Positions 1 to 4,929 of a DNA stretch of 5,070 nt are shown here, piece by piece. This stretch comes from Nitrososphaerales archaeon TH703. Lineage in GTDB: Archaea; Thermoproteota; Nitrososphaeria; Nitrososphaerales; Nitrososphaeraceae. Every line of letters begins with the position of its first letter. Within the stretch, counting starts at the first letter, position 1. The stretch is taken from NCBI GenBank assembly GCA_014523525.1, contig JAATVL010000137.1:1-5070 (forward strand), written 5' to 3'. The notes below the pieces were generated by a model, which did not search any database, had not been told where the DNA came from, and saw only the letters and a program-made list of their open reading frames with translations. A program made the position numbers and the translations under genes.

Positions 1-321
1 ATGTTGTGGAGGTTTTTTCACATAACTCCTTACCTTGGAATATCAAAAGTAAGATATGACAAGCATCATATCTCCATAGATAGCGCAATTCAGCACCTAA
101 TTGACGACGATGGCGTTCATGAGGGCAAACTCGTTACTCGAAAGGATATAGTGTCAAACTTATACAGTAGAATTATGTGCAAGGTGATATTACCTGGTCC
201 AAACGACACCTGGGACTATGGAGCAAATATTAAAATAGTTACAATTCATGGAACTGATTATCTCAAAACAGACTCAAACTCAATTCCCTGTGATAAGATC
301 GGGAATCTACCAGAATTTTAG
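1..321 (+). CDS. DUF3892 family protein (5' end possibly incomplete)
   Basis: The product is a 106-residue protein of unknown function. From residue 14 it reads ISKVRYDKHHI, and it ends KTDSNSIPCDKIGNLPEF. The opening [IV]xxVRYDxxxHI pattern and the closing D-x-LGNLPEF-like tail are the hallmarks I know for DUF3892, a small single-domain family found in bacteria and archaea; the whole protein is essentially that domain. No catalytic residues, signal peptide or membrane segment are visible. The ATG is the very first base of the window, so an upstream start cannot be excluded. However, family members usually begin only a few residues before the VRYD motif, so the start is probably right or close. 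The first 13 residues are unlike the rest of the family pattern. No gene follows for almost 400 bases, so it looks monocistronic at its 3' side. Confidence 0.8.
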   Translation: MLWRFFHITPYLGISKVRYDKHHISIDSAIQHLIDDDGVHEGKLVTRKDIVSNLYSRIMCKVILPGPNDTWDYGANIKIVTIHGTDYLKTDSNSIPCDKIGNLPEF

Positions 322-578
322 TGAGGATCATACTATGAAATAACGTTCATGTATCGAACAAATTCATAACATTGGATCAGAACTACAGATTTTTCTTAAG
401 GTAGTCTCTGCAGCATTCATCCGAACAGAATTCTAAAACTCGCTTTACTGTACTTGTATATCGTACTCCGCTGAGCAAGTTGTTAATTCCTTTTCACATG
501 TAGACATGAGATATACAAATGTTCGTTTCCATCGCTCGTTCTTTAATAAGTGCTATTAATGCTAATACTCAACAACTT

Positions 579-621
579 ATCGTAATTTAATACGATATAC
601 TTAATCCAAAGAGTAACTCTT
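579..621. promoter_or_regulatory. Paired palindromes in the 322-701 gap
   Basis: Two dyads sit close together upstream of the gene at 702. At 579-596, ATCGTA and TACGAT flank a six-base centre. At 609-621, AAGAGT and ACTCTT flank a single central A, a perfect 13-base dyad. TATA-like stretches follow (640-645 and 659-666). This is the layout expected for repressor or activator sites next to an archaeal promoter, but the regulator is unknown and short dyads are common in AT-rich DNA. I see no other coding sequence or RNA in the rest of the gap (322-578). Confidence 0.3.
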
Positions 622-701
622 CAACTAACTATAGAGTGGTATATACAAACAGGGAAATGATATATTGTACATCGTATCATACAAGGAATGAAGGGATTTT
701 A

Positions 702-995
702 ATGGCAACACTTCACGTCTACAAAAGGAATTCGAAGTTTATAGACTTGTCCGACCTAGTTGAAGAACTTAGTAGTTTGGGACTAACTGATACTCTTCAA
801 AAGTACTACAATGAACCAGTTGAAAAGCAAGCCAAGAGCATAGTAGCAGGACCTAGCTTTCTGCAATTCTTGAACAGATTATTTCAAATTCAAATTACAA
901 CTGGAGATATCATCAACTTAGAATCTGGAGATCATAGTAAATACTATATGCTATCTGCAACTGGAACATGGGATGAGATAATCAAATTACAATAA
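702..995 (+). CDS. Hypothetical protein, 97 residues
   Basis: I do not recognise this protein. From the ATG at 702 it is a soluble 97-residue product beginning MATLHVYKRNSKFIDLSDL. There is a predicted helix around residues 17-40 (acidic, Leu-rich), a second around 52-65 (FLQFLNRLFQ), and a C-terminal part that looks like beta strands (residues 64-90), ending WDEIIKLQ. It has no cysteines, no signal peptide and no membrane segment. The frame stays open further upstream to an ATG at 657 and a GTG at 636. I prefer 702 because the residues before it are of poor quality, a purine-rich GGAATGAAGGG tract lies just upstream, and a TATA-like ATATATT at 659-666 would place the transcript start near 688. 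It stands alone, with gaps of 380 and about 180 bases on either side. Confidence 0.62.
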   Translation: MATLHVYKRNSKFIDLSDLVEELSSLGLTDTLQKYYNEPVEKQAKSIVAGPSFLQFLNRLFQIQITTGDIINLESGDHSKYYMLSATGTWDEIIKLQ

Positions 996-1142
996 TCTTT
1001 GTCAGTCGAACTGCATAAATTGTAACTATCAGCCGGTTAATTTTAAAATATATCTGCATTAATCACAGTCAAGATTGCAATCATATAAAATTAGTTCCTT
1101 TGTGCGATTGTAGATGATCATATGAGATGGGGCATCAGCATA

Positions 1143-1149
1143 GCTTTAT
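1143..1149 (+). promoter_or_regulatory. TATA-like box for the small zinc finger gene
   Basis: CTTTATA lies about 30 bases before the ATG at 1177, the spacing expected when an archaeal transcript starts at or next to the start codon. This supports a leaderless transcript and the chosen start. In the rest of the gap 996-1176 I see nothing convincing. Confidence 0.4.
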
Positions 1150-1176
1150 ACGGACGTATGCCTATCTCTTACCAAT

Positions 1177-1314
1177 ATGTATAGACCTTGCAATTCTTGC
1201 TCGAAAGACTTTGATGAACTAATTGAAGGCGTTCGATATCTAAGCACAACTATTGGACTTTTATTCTTCTGCTCGGATGTTTGCTGCAGAAACTACCTTA
1301 CCAAAAAGCTCTAG
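1177..1314 (+). CDS. Small TRASH-like zinc finger protein, 45 residues
   Basis: This short gene reads MYRPCNSCSK and, near its end, LLFFCSDVCCRNYL before a TAG. Cysteines at 5 and 8 form a CxxC knuckle. Cys32 and Cys36 form CxxxC in the context FCSDVC, followed by Y-L. A CxxC, a spacer of just over 20 residues and [F]CSxxCxxx[YF] is the layout of TRASH/MYM-type zinc fingers, which are small metal-binding units often linked to metal sensing or handling. Here the finger is the whole protein, with no attached DNA-binding domain. A TATA-like box 30 bases upstream fits a leaderless start at this ATG, and a long hairpin with a T-run begins right after the stop, so the unit looks like a complete single-gene transcript. 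What it binds is unknown. The family call is by motif only. Confidence 0.6.
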   Translation: MYRPCNSCSKDFDELIEGVRYLSTTIGLLFFCSDVCCRNYLTKKL

Positions 1315-1379
1315 TGCCAACTGAATGTAAAAGACTCGAATGGCATAATTGTAATTCATTTGGCAGATCTAATTTTTTT
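1315..1379 (+). terminator. Hairpin plus T-run after the zinc finger gene
   Basis: Immediately after the TAG stop, 1315-1326 (TGCCAACTGAAT) pairs with 1354-1365 (ATTCATTTGGCA) over 12 positions with one mismatch, enclosing a 27-base loop. Seven Ts follow at 1373-1379. In archaea the T-run alone can end transcription, and the hairpin may protect the 3' end or act otherwise. A DNA-level dyad for a regulator is an alternative. Confidence 0.5.
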
Positions 1380-1446
1380 ATCCACTTCAGTTTATTCATA
1401 ATTTTCTAATATAATACGAACCTTCAAAAATGATATGTGCATTCTA

Positions 1447-1455
1447 TCTATATAG
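1447..1455 (+). promoter_or_regulatory. TATA-like box for the TRAM gene
   Basis: TCTATATAG is centred about 31 bases before the ATG at 1483, placing the transcript start within a few bases of the start codon (leaderless or nearly so). No ribosome binding site is visible between it and the ATG, which agrees with leaderless initiation. Confidence 0.45.
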
Positions 1456-1482
1456 TAGGACAATAAGCATCCAATATTACAA

Positions 1483-1761
1483 ATGAGATACAGTAGAAAC
1501 AGCAGTTATGGCGGTGGTAGGGGAAGGAGTTATGGTGGCGATGCTAGTAAGAATTTCAACAGAGGTAGTCCAACGACAAAACCCGTCGAGGTGGGTAAGG
1601 AATATGAGGTAGACATTACGGAAATTAGTAGAAAAGGCGATGGTATTGCTAGGGTTCAAGGCTTTATAGTATTTGTACAAAATGCAAAAGTCGGGACAAA
1701 GACGCGGATAAAGGTTACTGAAGTAGCAGACAGGTTTGCTAAGGCAACAATTGAGATTTAA
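1483..1761 (+). CDS. TRAM-domain RNA-binding protein with Gly/Arg-rich tail
   Basis: This 92-residue protein has two parts. Residues 1-33 are a disordered Gly/Arg/Ser/Tyr-rich tail (GGGRGRSYGG and similar). Residues 34-92 form a TRAM domain: VGKEYEVDI, then the signature RKGDGIARVQGFIVFVQNA, then VGTKTRIKVTEV and a closing FAKATIEI strand. TRAM is a small beta-barrel that binds RNA, best known from tRNA-modifying enzymes such as TrmA/RumA and MiaB. Stand-alone archaeal TRAM proteins of this size are thought to act as RNA chaperones, with a role like cold-shock proteins. The domain is complete and ends at the C-terminus, as in stand-alone members. The RGG-like tail resembles those of other RNA chaperones and could increase RNA affinity. 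A TATA-like box at 1447-1455 supports the start. The gene stands alone. The family is certain; the cellular role is inferred. Confidence 0.93.
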   Translation: MRYSRNSSYGGGRGRSYGGDASKNFNRGSPTTKPVEVGKEYEVDITEISRKGDGIARVQGFIVFVQNAKVGTKTRIKVTEVADRFAKATIEI

Positions 1762-2024
1762 CCAATACAATTGTTCTAAATGTGATTACTACATAAAATT
1801 TATTCAGAATTCTAGACAATATGTTTATCCATACCCCATAAACATTTTAGGTTTATAGGTCATCTTCCAATTTGTTCAGTAGCCATTGAATGATTAGTGC
1901 ATTTATACTTATTAATTATCATTACCATTATCACTATCGTTTAAAAAAGAATATCGAACATTGTTTACTAATTACTAGTATACATTTGAATATTAAGTCG
2001 AAATGATATAGTGATTTTTTGGCT

Positions 2025-2090
2025 TGTTAGCTATCCATCTAGTGAAGTACCAGTACGGCTAATGACGCTCGATGGATTACTTAGCTAACA
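2025..2090. repeat. Long bulged inverted repeat in the 1762-2237 gap
   Basis: TGTTAGCTA (2025-2033) followed by TCCATC (2034-2039) pairs with GATGGA (2071-2076) and TAGCTAACA (2082-2090). This gives 15 base pairs interrupted only by a five-base bulge (2077-2081). Inside the 31-base loop, AGTG (2041-2044) can pair with CGCT (2066-2069), allowing a G-T pair. It lacks a T-run on the correct side of either strand, so it does not look like a simple terminator. A structured RNA, a regulator dyad or a relic of mobile DNA are possible. In the rest of 1762-2237 I see no supported gene. Confidence 0.5.
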
Positions 2091-2237
2091 TCTCTACCAA
2101 GTTGTTTGTTTTGGAGCTCATTAGCTGATTAGTATTAGAAAACATAAATGGTATTTCATTGAATAAATTTATCGTCAATCCTTTCTTTGAATTTGTGTAT
2201 TTACTGGTACTCACCTTCCATAGATCTTTGATAACAT

Positions 2238-2357
2238 ATTGAAAAATAATTACATCTCTAAGAAGAGATACCAAAATAATATTCATTTCACAAAGAACAA
2301 ACCGGTTATGACAATAATCTAGATGCTTTGAAACTACTTGAAAGTTACAATATATAG
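2238..2357 (+). pseudogene. Decayed paralogue of the 54-residue protein at 3571-3735
   Basis: Bases 2292-2354 translate to KEQTGYDNNLDALKLLESYNI followed by TAG. The intact gene at 3571 ends KEQTSYDDLLDALRSSLKGYQIE: in the first 13 aligned residues ten are identical, and both stop within a few residues of the same point. Upstream the similarity continues at the DNA level (for example the stretch at 2244-2262 against CTAATTTCATCATTAAGG at 3615-3632). However, a net loss of two bases and a deletion of about eleven break the frame, and an in-frame TAA lies at 2277-2279. No start codon remains. Weaker resemblance further upstream (TGT..TGG..GAT at 2105-2135) may be the remains of the zinc-knuckle gene that precedes the intact copy. 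This makes the locus a third, dead copy of the module seen at 3264 and 4791. Confidence 0.6.
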
Positions 2358-2381
2358 GTAAATATTAGTGTCAAAGCTAAG

Positions 2382-2388
2382 TTTAATT
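2382..2388 (+). promoter_or_regulatory. TATA-like box for the gene at 2411
   Basis: TTTAATT is centred 26 bases before the GTG at 2411, a spacing that places the transcript start on the start codon. This supports the unusual GTG as a leaderless start. No ribosome binding site is visible. Confidence 0.4.
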
Positions 2389-2410
2389 TGAATCAAATTC
2401 AATTAGATAT

Positions 2411-2896
2411 GTGGAAGACCTGGAAAAAGAATTGGGGCCTATAATCGAAAATTTTCAAAACCTACTCAAGGATGCCAAAGCAAAGAAGATTGATTCATTA
2501 AGAGAGGATGAAGATTTAAAAAAGGAATTCAGTAAATTGTCGAAGGATGTTATTGAACCTGTGATGAGAAAATTCGAGAGTTATCTGAAGAGTAAAGACG
2601 TGAACTCAAGTGTGAATGTTCGATCGGAAATTGTATCCGGAAAAAATCCTAGTATTGAATTCATTTTACATTTCAAATTGACACATGAATCCAGATATCC
2701 GAATATTAAATTCTCATCATCCGGCGAAAAAATATCAATTCAAGAAGACCGGTTGATAACTAAAGGTGAAGTCAGACAAGATATGATGCCAGAATACTAT
2801 GATAAGGAACAAATAACGGAGGAATTTATCGAGGAAAGACTCATCAGATTAATTAAATCATGCTTTGATAAAAATTGGCAATCAATTTACTCTTAA
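2411..2896 (+). CDS. Hypothetical acidic protein, 161 residues, GTG start
   Basis: I do not recognise this protein. It is a soluble, highly charged product with three apparent parts. Residues 1-62 are helical, possibly coiled coil (MEDLEKELGPIIENFQNLLK onward, rich in E, K, D and L). Residues 63-115 look like beta strands (NPSIEFILHFKL, YPNIKFSSSGEKISIQEDRL). A C-terminal helix (residues 128-156, QITEEFIEERLIRLIKSCF) closes the protein. There is a single cysteine, so a zinc site is unlikely. The only plausible start is the GTG at 2411: an in-frame TAA lies at 2384-2386, and the overlapping ATG at 2409 is in another frame and stops after 11 codons. The gene follows the decayed module copy by about 50 bases and stands alone on its downstream side. 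Residue composition and consistent amphipathic pattern argue that it is real coding sequence. Confidence 0.72.
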   Translation: MEDLEKELGPIIENFQNLLKDAKAKKIDSLREDEDLKKEFSKLSKDVIEPVMRKFESYLKSKDVNSSVNVRSEIVSGKNPSIEFILHFKLTHESRYPNIKFSSSGEKISIQEDRLITKGEVRQDMMPEYYDKEQITEEFIEERLIRLIKSCFDKNWQSIYS

Positions 2897-3093
2897 AGGA
2901 TTCTAATTTGACAATACAAACTGTAGTACCTTACATATTATTTAGTTTCCAAAGAATGAAAGAAAAATTATAAGTTATCTTTGACAGCCGTTTATTTGAA
3001 AATTCCATTTATTTAATCTAGTTTTAATTTATTTAAATTCTCAAGATCATAGATTTACTCTGAGTATTCAACTGATCGGGGGAGCCGAATAAA

Positions 3094-3120
3094 GTGCAAG
3101 GTTCAAATCCCACTGAATCC
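3094..3120 (+). other. tRNA T-arm-like fragment A
   Basis: GTGCAAGGTTCAAATCCCA (3094-3112) contains an exact tRNA B-box/T-loop consensus GGTTCAAATCC (3100-3110). GTG and GG can pair with CC and CAC around the TTCAAAT loop if CAA is bulged. The following TGAATCC (3114-3120 region) resembles a 3' acceptor strand, and GTATTCA at 3064-3070 could pair with it at six of seven positions. The space between the two acceptor halves is too short for D and anticodon arms, so this is not a functional tRNA; it is a relic or a tRNA-like element. Apart from fragments A and B, the gap 2897-3257 holds no supported gene. Confidence 0.4.
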
Positions 3121-3209
3121 ACATCGGGTCTCCACTTCATTCTGTGATGACTAATATCGATAGATCTATAGCCCGAAAAGTATTATACAAGTTCCTAGAA
3201 CCCATATAC

Positions 3210-3235
3210 GTGCAAGGTTCAAATCCCATTGGGAC
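3210..3235 (+). other. tRNA T-arm-like fragment B
   Basis: The same 19 bases recur exactly at 3210-3228, 116 bases after fragment A, again followed by an acceptor-like stretch (TTGGGAC, 3229-3235). GTTCCTA at 3191-3197 could pair with that stretch at six of seven positions, counting one G-T pair. The two acceptor-like flanks differ between A and B while the T-arm is identical, as would be expected for two different tRNA 3' ends or a diverged duplicate. It is too short to be a tRNA gene. Confidence 0.4.
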
Positions 3236-3263
3236 AATAATTTTCAAGTCTTTCTCTGAAACT

Positions 3264-3550
3264 CTGTCCTAATATTAGTTACAATAATTTATTCGTCATT
3301 ACATGATTTGTCGCCACATGGCTACGTGAACTTTTGAATTGTCCTGATTGTTGCATACTAATATCAATTGAGTAAAATGTTATGTAGAATCACTGGATCT
3401 AAGCAGTTAATGGCAGACGATGATCTAAATACGGGGTGTTCCCACTGTTGGGGTCCTGTAGATTCGGAAACAAAAAATTGTAAAAGTTGTAACGGTCCAC
3501 AGGAAACCTGCGAATGTAAAATCGTGCCACACTAAGACAAACATAAGCAA
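3264..3550. repeat. Module repeat, copy 1 (upstream region plus zinc-knuckle gene)
   Basis: This stretch matches 4791-5070. The first 120 bases (3264-3383) differ from the other copy at only two positions, and a short match (GAAAC, 3258-3262) extends it slightly upstream. The coding part (3410-3535) has nine substitutions. The copies also differ by a TATA-region change (GTAG against AAATAG) and nine extra bases (about 3400-3408) here. The repeat continues at least to 3550, where the other copy meets the window end. Orientation is direct, with a spacing of 1527 bases. Confidence 0.95.
3410..3535 (+). CDS. Small zinc-knuckle protein, 41 residues (copy 1)
   Basis: The product starts MADDDLNTGCSHCWGPVDSE and ends in VPH. 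It has two CxxC knuckles (Cys10/Cys13 and Cys24/Cys27) and a CxC pair (Cys34/Cys36). The two knuckles are enough for one four-cysteine zinc ribbon, and the CxC might bind a second metal or replace a ligand. I cannot name a family. That the gene is real is shown by a second intact copy at 4930, where all six cysteines are kept while nine bases differ. The start is fixed by conservation of MADDDLN in both copies. A weak TATA-like TTATGTAG begins about 30 bases upstream, the right distance for a leaderless start, but the box is poorer than in the second copy. The 54-residue gene follows after 35 bases, so the two probably share a transcript. Confidence 0.8.
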   Translation: MADDDLNTGCSHCWGPVDSETKNCKSCNGPQETCECKIVPH

Positions 3551-3570
3551 CTTCTTTCACACTTGTATTG

Positions 3571-3735
3571 ATGGTAAACAAAGAATATCTAGCAGTATTG
3601 GAAAAACATGATAAACTAATTTCATCATTAAGGACTGCTCAAGCAAATGAATGTACATTAGATAAAGAACAAACAAGTTATGATGATTTGTTAGATGCAT
3701 TAAGGTCAAGCCTAAAAGGTTATCAAATAGAATAA
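3571..3735 (+). CDS. Small acidic helical protein, 54 residues
   Basis: The product begins MVNKEYLAVLEKHDKLISSL and ends SSLKGYQIE. It is charged, almost wholly helical by pattern, with one cysteine (Cys28) and no membrane segment; I do not recognise a family. It starts 35 bases after the zinc-knuckle gene on the same strand with no promoter of its own visible, so co-transcription is likely and the two may act together. Evidence for coding is the decayed relative at 2238-2357, whose translated end shares KEQT-YD-LDAL and a matching stop position. A TTG in frame just before the ATG (3568) is an alternative start. Whether the second module copy also carries this gene lies beyond the window. Confidence 0.68.
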   Translation: MVNKEYLAVLEKHDKLISSLRTAQANECTLDKEQTSYDDLLDALRSSLKGYQIE

Positions 3736-3818
3736 TAAAAAATAATGTAAATATCAAAACAGTACATTAGGTAATCAAAACCATAAAGATTAGTAGCACA
3801 TTACGCATAAGTTCCCTG

Positions 3819-4040
3819 ATGGCATCTATAAATGTAGGAAAAGATCCTTATCCATGTTTCTGCGGGGGAAGTAGAACTTACGAAATATGTGAGACGCCTA
3901 GAGATTACTTTTTCTTTAGGGTACCAGTACCCGAATTAGTGAAAAAATATCCAAGATACAAAACAATAGTTTGTGATTACTGTGGGAATGTACAAGTCCT
4001 CCTAATTAAGTCTGGACAAAGAATAAACGAGTTATTCTGA
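3819..4040 (+). CDS. Small CxC/CxxC zinc-binding protein, 73 residues
   Basis: The product begins MASINVGKDPYPCFCGGSRT. Cys13 and Cys15 form a CxC turn followed by GG, Cys24 lies nearby, and Cys52/Cys55 form CDYCGN, typical of the second knuckle of a zinc ribbon. Between them is an aromatic stretch (DYFFFRVPVPELVKKYPRY), and the tail VQVLLIKSGQRINELF looks like a strand and a short helix. CxC plus CxxC spaced by about 36 residues would give a single zinc site. No enzyme motif is present; I cannot name the family. An ATAAAG at 3783-3788 could act as a TATA box with a very short leader. It follows the 54-residue gene by 83 bases on the same strand and converges with the reverse-strand gene at 4108. 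Confidence 0.75.
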   Translation: MASINVGKDPYPCFCGGSRTYEICETPRDYFFFRVPVPELVKKYPRYKTIVCDYCGNVQVLLIKSGQRINELF

Positions 4041-4050
4041 TTCACTTGAC

Positions 4051-4093
4051 GCTCTAAGGCTAAGTTTGAAAGGATATAATATTAAATAGAAAA
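4051..4093. repeat. 43-base direct repeat, left copy
   Basis: This copy matches 4448-4490 at 39 of 43 positions, the last 27 being identical (from TGAAAGGATATAATATTAAA onward). It holds a TATA-like ATATAATATTAAATA with an internal TAATATTA palindrome. Here no gene starts after it on the + strand: it lies between two convergent genes. It therefore looks like an orphan duplicate of the sequence upstream of the gene at 4490. Confidence 0.9.
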
Positions 4094-4107
4094 CAGAGAA
4101 ATTAATC

Positions 4108-4404
4108 TTATTTTGATTCATTATATGATCTTTTGAATCTCGGCTTAACTCCACTTTTTCTTAATTTCTCTTTCATCTGTTTACCATGCTCTTCCACCTG
4201 TTGATAATATTCTTCATATAATTTCCTCATTTCCTCTACCGGTATTTTTGGGATTCTTTCTTTATGGAAGATTGTAACAAGTTTCCTTTTCTCGGGTATA
4301 TAATAAAGTCGATCAGGACCTACCGTTCGACAGACAATACATATTTTATATGGCTCGTTTGGATTTTCATATACTTCTCTTCCACATATTGGACATTCTT
4401 TCAT
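4108..4404 (-). CDS. Zinc-ribbon protein with basic helical tail, 98 residues
   Basis: The product begins MKECPICGREVYENPNEPYK. Cys4/Cys7 (CPIC) and Cys22/Cys25 (CIVC) form a compact four-cysteine zinc ribbon of about 25 residues. A middle part (residues 28-55, including RLYYIPEKRKLVTIFHKERI) is followed by a long charged helix (PVEEMRKLYEEYYQQVEEHG...) and a strongly basic end (KLRKSGVKPRFKRS). The basic tail suggests contact with nucleic acid; that is inference. The start is firm because a TAA sits directly before the ATG. It is the only supported full-length gene on the reverse strand here and is bracketed by the 43-base direct repeats at 4051 and 4448, so it may be an inserted cassette. 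I do not recognise a named family. Confidence 0.8.
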   Translation of the reverse strand: MKECPICGREVYENPNEPYKICIVCRTVGPDRLYYIPEKRKLVTIFHKERIPKIPVEEMRKLYEEYYQQVEEHGKQMKEKLRKSGVKPRFKRSYNESK

Positions 4405-4446
4405 TTACTTATTTTCCACAGGTGCTAGAGGGATCTTATTATCCAT
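4405..4446 (-). CDS. Possible 13-residue leader or relic ORF
   Basis: An ATG at 4446 (reverse strand) opens MDNKIPLAPVENK, whose TAA directly abuts the ATG of the zinc-ribbon gene. The TATA-like palindrome in the 43-base repeat (about 4473-4484) lies about 30 bases upstream, the right distance for a leaderless start here on the reverse strand. It could be a leader peptide, a translationally coupled first cistron, or the torn end of another gene. The run IPLAPVE recalls the N-terminus of some archaeal histones, but the match is too short to rely on. Confidence 0.25.
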   Translation of the reverse strand: MDNKIPLAPVENK

Positions 4447-4447
4447 T

Positions 4448-4490
4448 GCCCTAAGATTAAGTATGAAAGGATATAATATTAAATAGAAAA
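4448..4490. repeat. 43-base direct repeat, right copy
   Basis: This copy runs up to the first base of the ATG at 4490 and matches 4051-4093 with four substitutions. It probably carries the original promoter or leader region of the gene at 4490. Its TATA-like ATATAATATTAAATA is almost symmetrical and lies only about 5-20 bases before the + strand ATG, too near for a normal archaeal promoter in that direction. It is at a suitable distance for the reverse-strand ORF at 4446. Confidence 0.9.
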
Positions 4491-4735
4491 TGTCTCCAGA
4501 TAATAATAGCAACGACAAACGAGAACAATTGAAGTTGGATTCATTAAATAAAATATTTGGATGGATAGAAGACAAAGAAACCAAGGCCGTAATGATCAAT
4601 AAATATTATAATAATAAAGAACATAGAGCGGCACTAAAAGCATTTTTAGATGACATGGTTAAAGCACTCGATAAAAGTACAGCAGAAACTAACAGCAAAG
4701 AAGAAATTAGAGGACAATTATCATATATCACATAA
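4490..4735 (+). CDS. Hypothetical charged helical protein, 81 residues
   Basis: The product begins MSPDNNSNDKREQLKLDSLN and continues with KIFGWIEDKETKAVMINKYYN and a helix AALKAFLDDMVKALDK; the end (residues 66-81) looks disordered. It has no cysteine, so unlike its neighbours it is not a zinc protein, and it has no membrane segment. I do not recognise a family. The balanced charged helices and the clean ATG after the 43-base repeat support coding. If the cassette at about 4094-4490 is removed, this gene would lie some 50 bases after the zinc protein gene ending at 4040, so the two may once have been adjacent. The next unit is the second module copy, 55 bases downstream. Confidence 0.68.
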   Translation: MSPDNNSNDKREQLKLDSLNKIFGWIEDKETKAVMINKYYNNKEHRAALKAFLDDMVKALDKSTAETNSKEEIRGQLSYIT

Positions 4736-4906
4736 CAAACAACTTAAAGTAAAATATGATTAAATGAATGAATGAGACCAAGTAAGAAACCTGTCATAAT
4801 ATTAGTTACAATAATTTATTCGTCAATACATGATTTGTCGCCACATGGCTACGTGAACTTTTGAATTGTCCTGATTGTTGCATACTAATATCAATTGAGT
4901 AAAATG

Positions 4907-4915
4907 TTATAAATA
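4907..4915 (+). promoter_or_regulatory. TATA box of zinc-knuckle copy 2
   Basis: TTATAAATA is a better TATA box than TTATGTAG at the matching site in copy 1. It begins only 23 bases before the ATG at 4930, because nine bases have been lost relative to copy 1. Transcription would then be expected to start slightly inside the reading frame. Confidence 0.4.
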
Positions 4916-4929
4916 GAATCACTGGATTA

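Noticed and set aside
476..578. AAGTTGTT and AACAACTT as an inverted repeat
   Set aside because: Only eight pairs over an 87-base gap and no supporting feature.
1477..1770. Reverse-strand 97-codon ORF
   Set aside because: It lies opposite the TRAM gene, whose domain is unmistakable; the reverse product has no family features.
1890..2006. 38-codon + strand ORF with a His-Tyr repeat (HYHYHYHY)
   Set aside because: The pattern comes from a TAYCAY-type simple repeat at about 1917-1940; there is no start signal and no domain.
2077..2286. Reverse-strand 69-codon ORF
   Set aside because: It overlaps the inverted repeat and lies opposite the decayed 54-residue paralogue. Its composition is that of translated AT-rich DNA and no promoter fits.
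3007..3036. ATTTATTTAA twice, 20 bases apart
   Set aside because: Ten-base AT-only repeats are common in such AT-rich DNA.
3144..3150. GTGATGA resembling a C box of a C/D guide RNA
   Set aside because: No CTGA D box lies at a suitable distance downstream and there is no C'/D' pair; a seven-base match is expected by chance.
3399..3757. Two overlapping reverse-strand ORFs (60 and 66 codons)
   Set aside because: Both are opposite the zinc-knuckle and 54-residue genes, which have paralogue support on the + strand.
4447..4599. Upstream extension of the reverse-strand frame beyond 4446, to 64 codons
   Set aside because: It crosses the 43-base repeat and lies opposite the 81-residue gene; only the last 13 codons, free of overlap, were kept as a low-confidence item.
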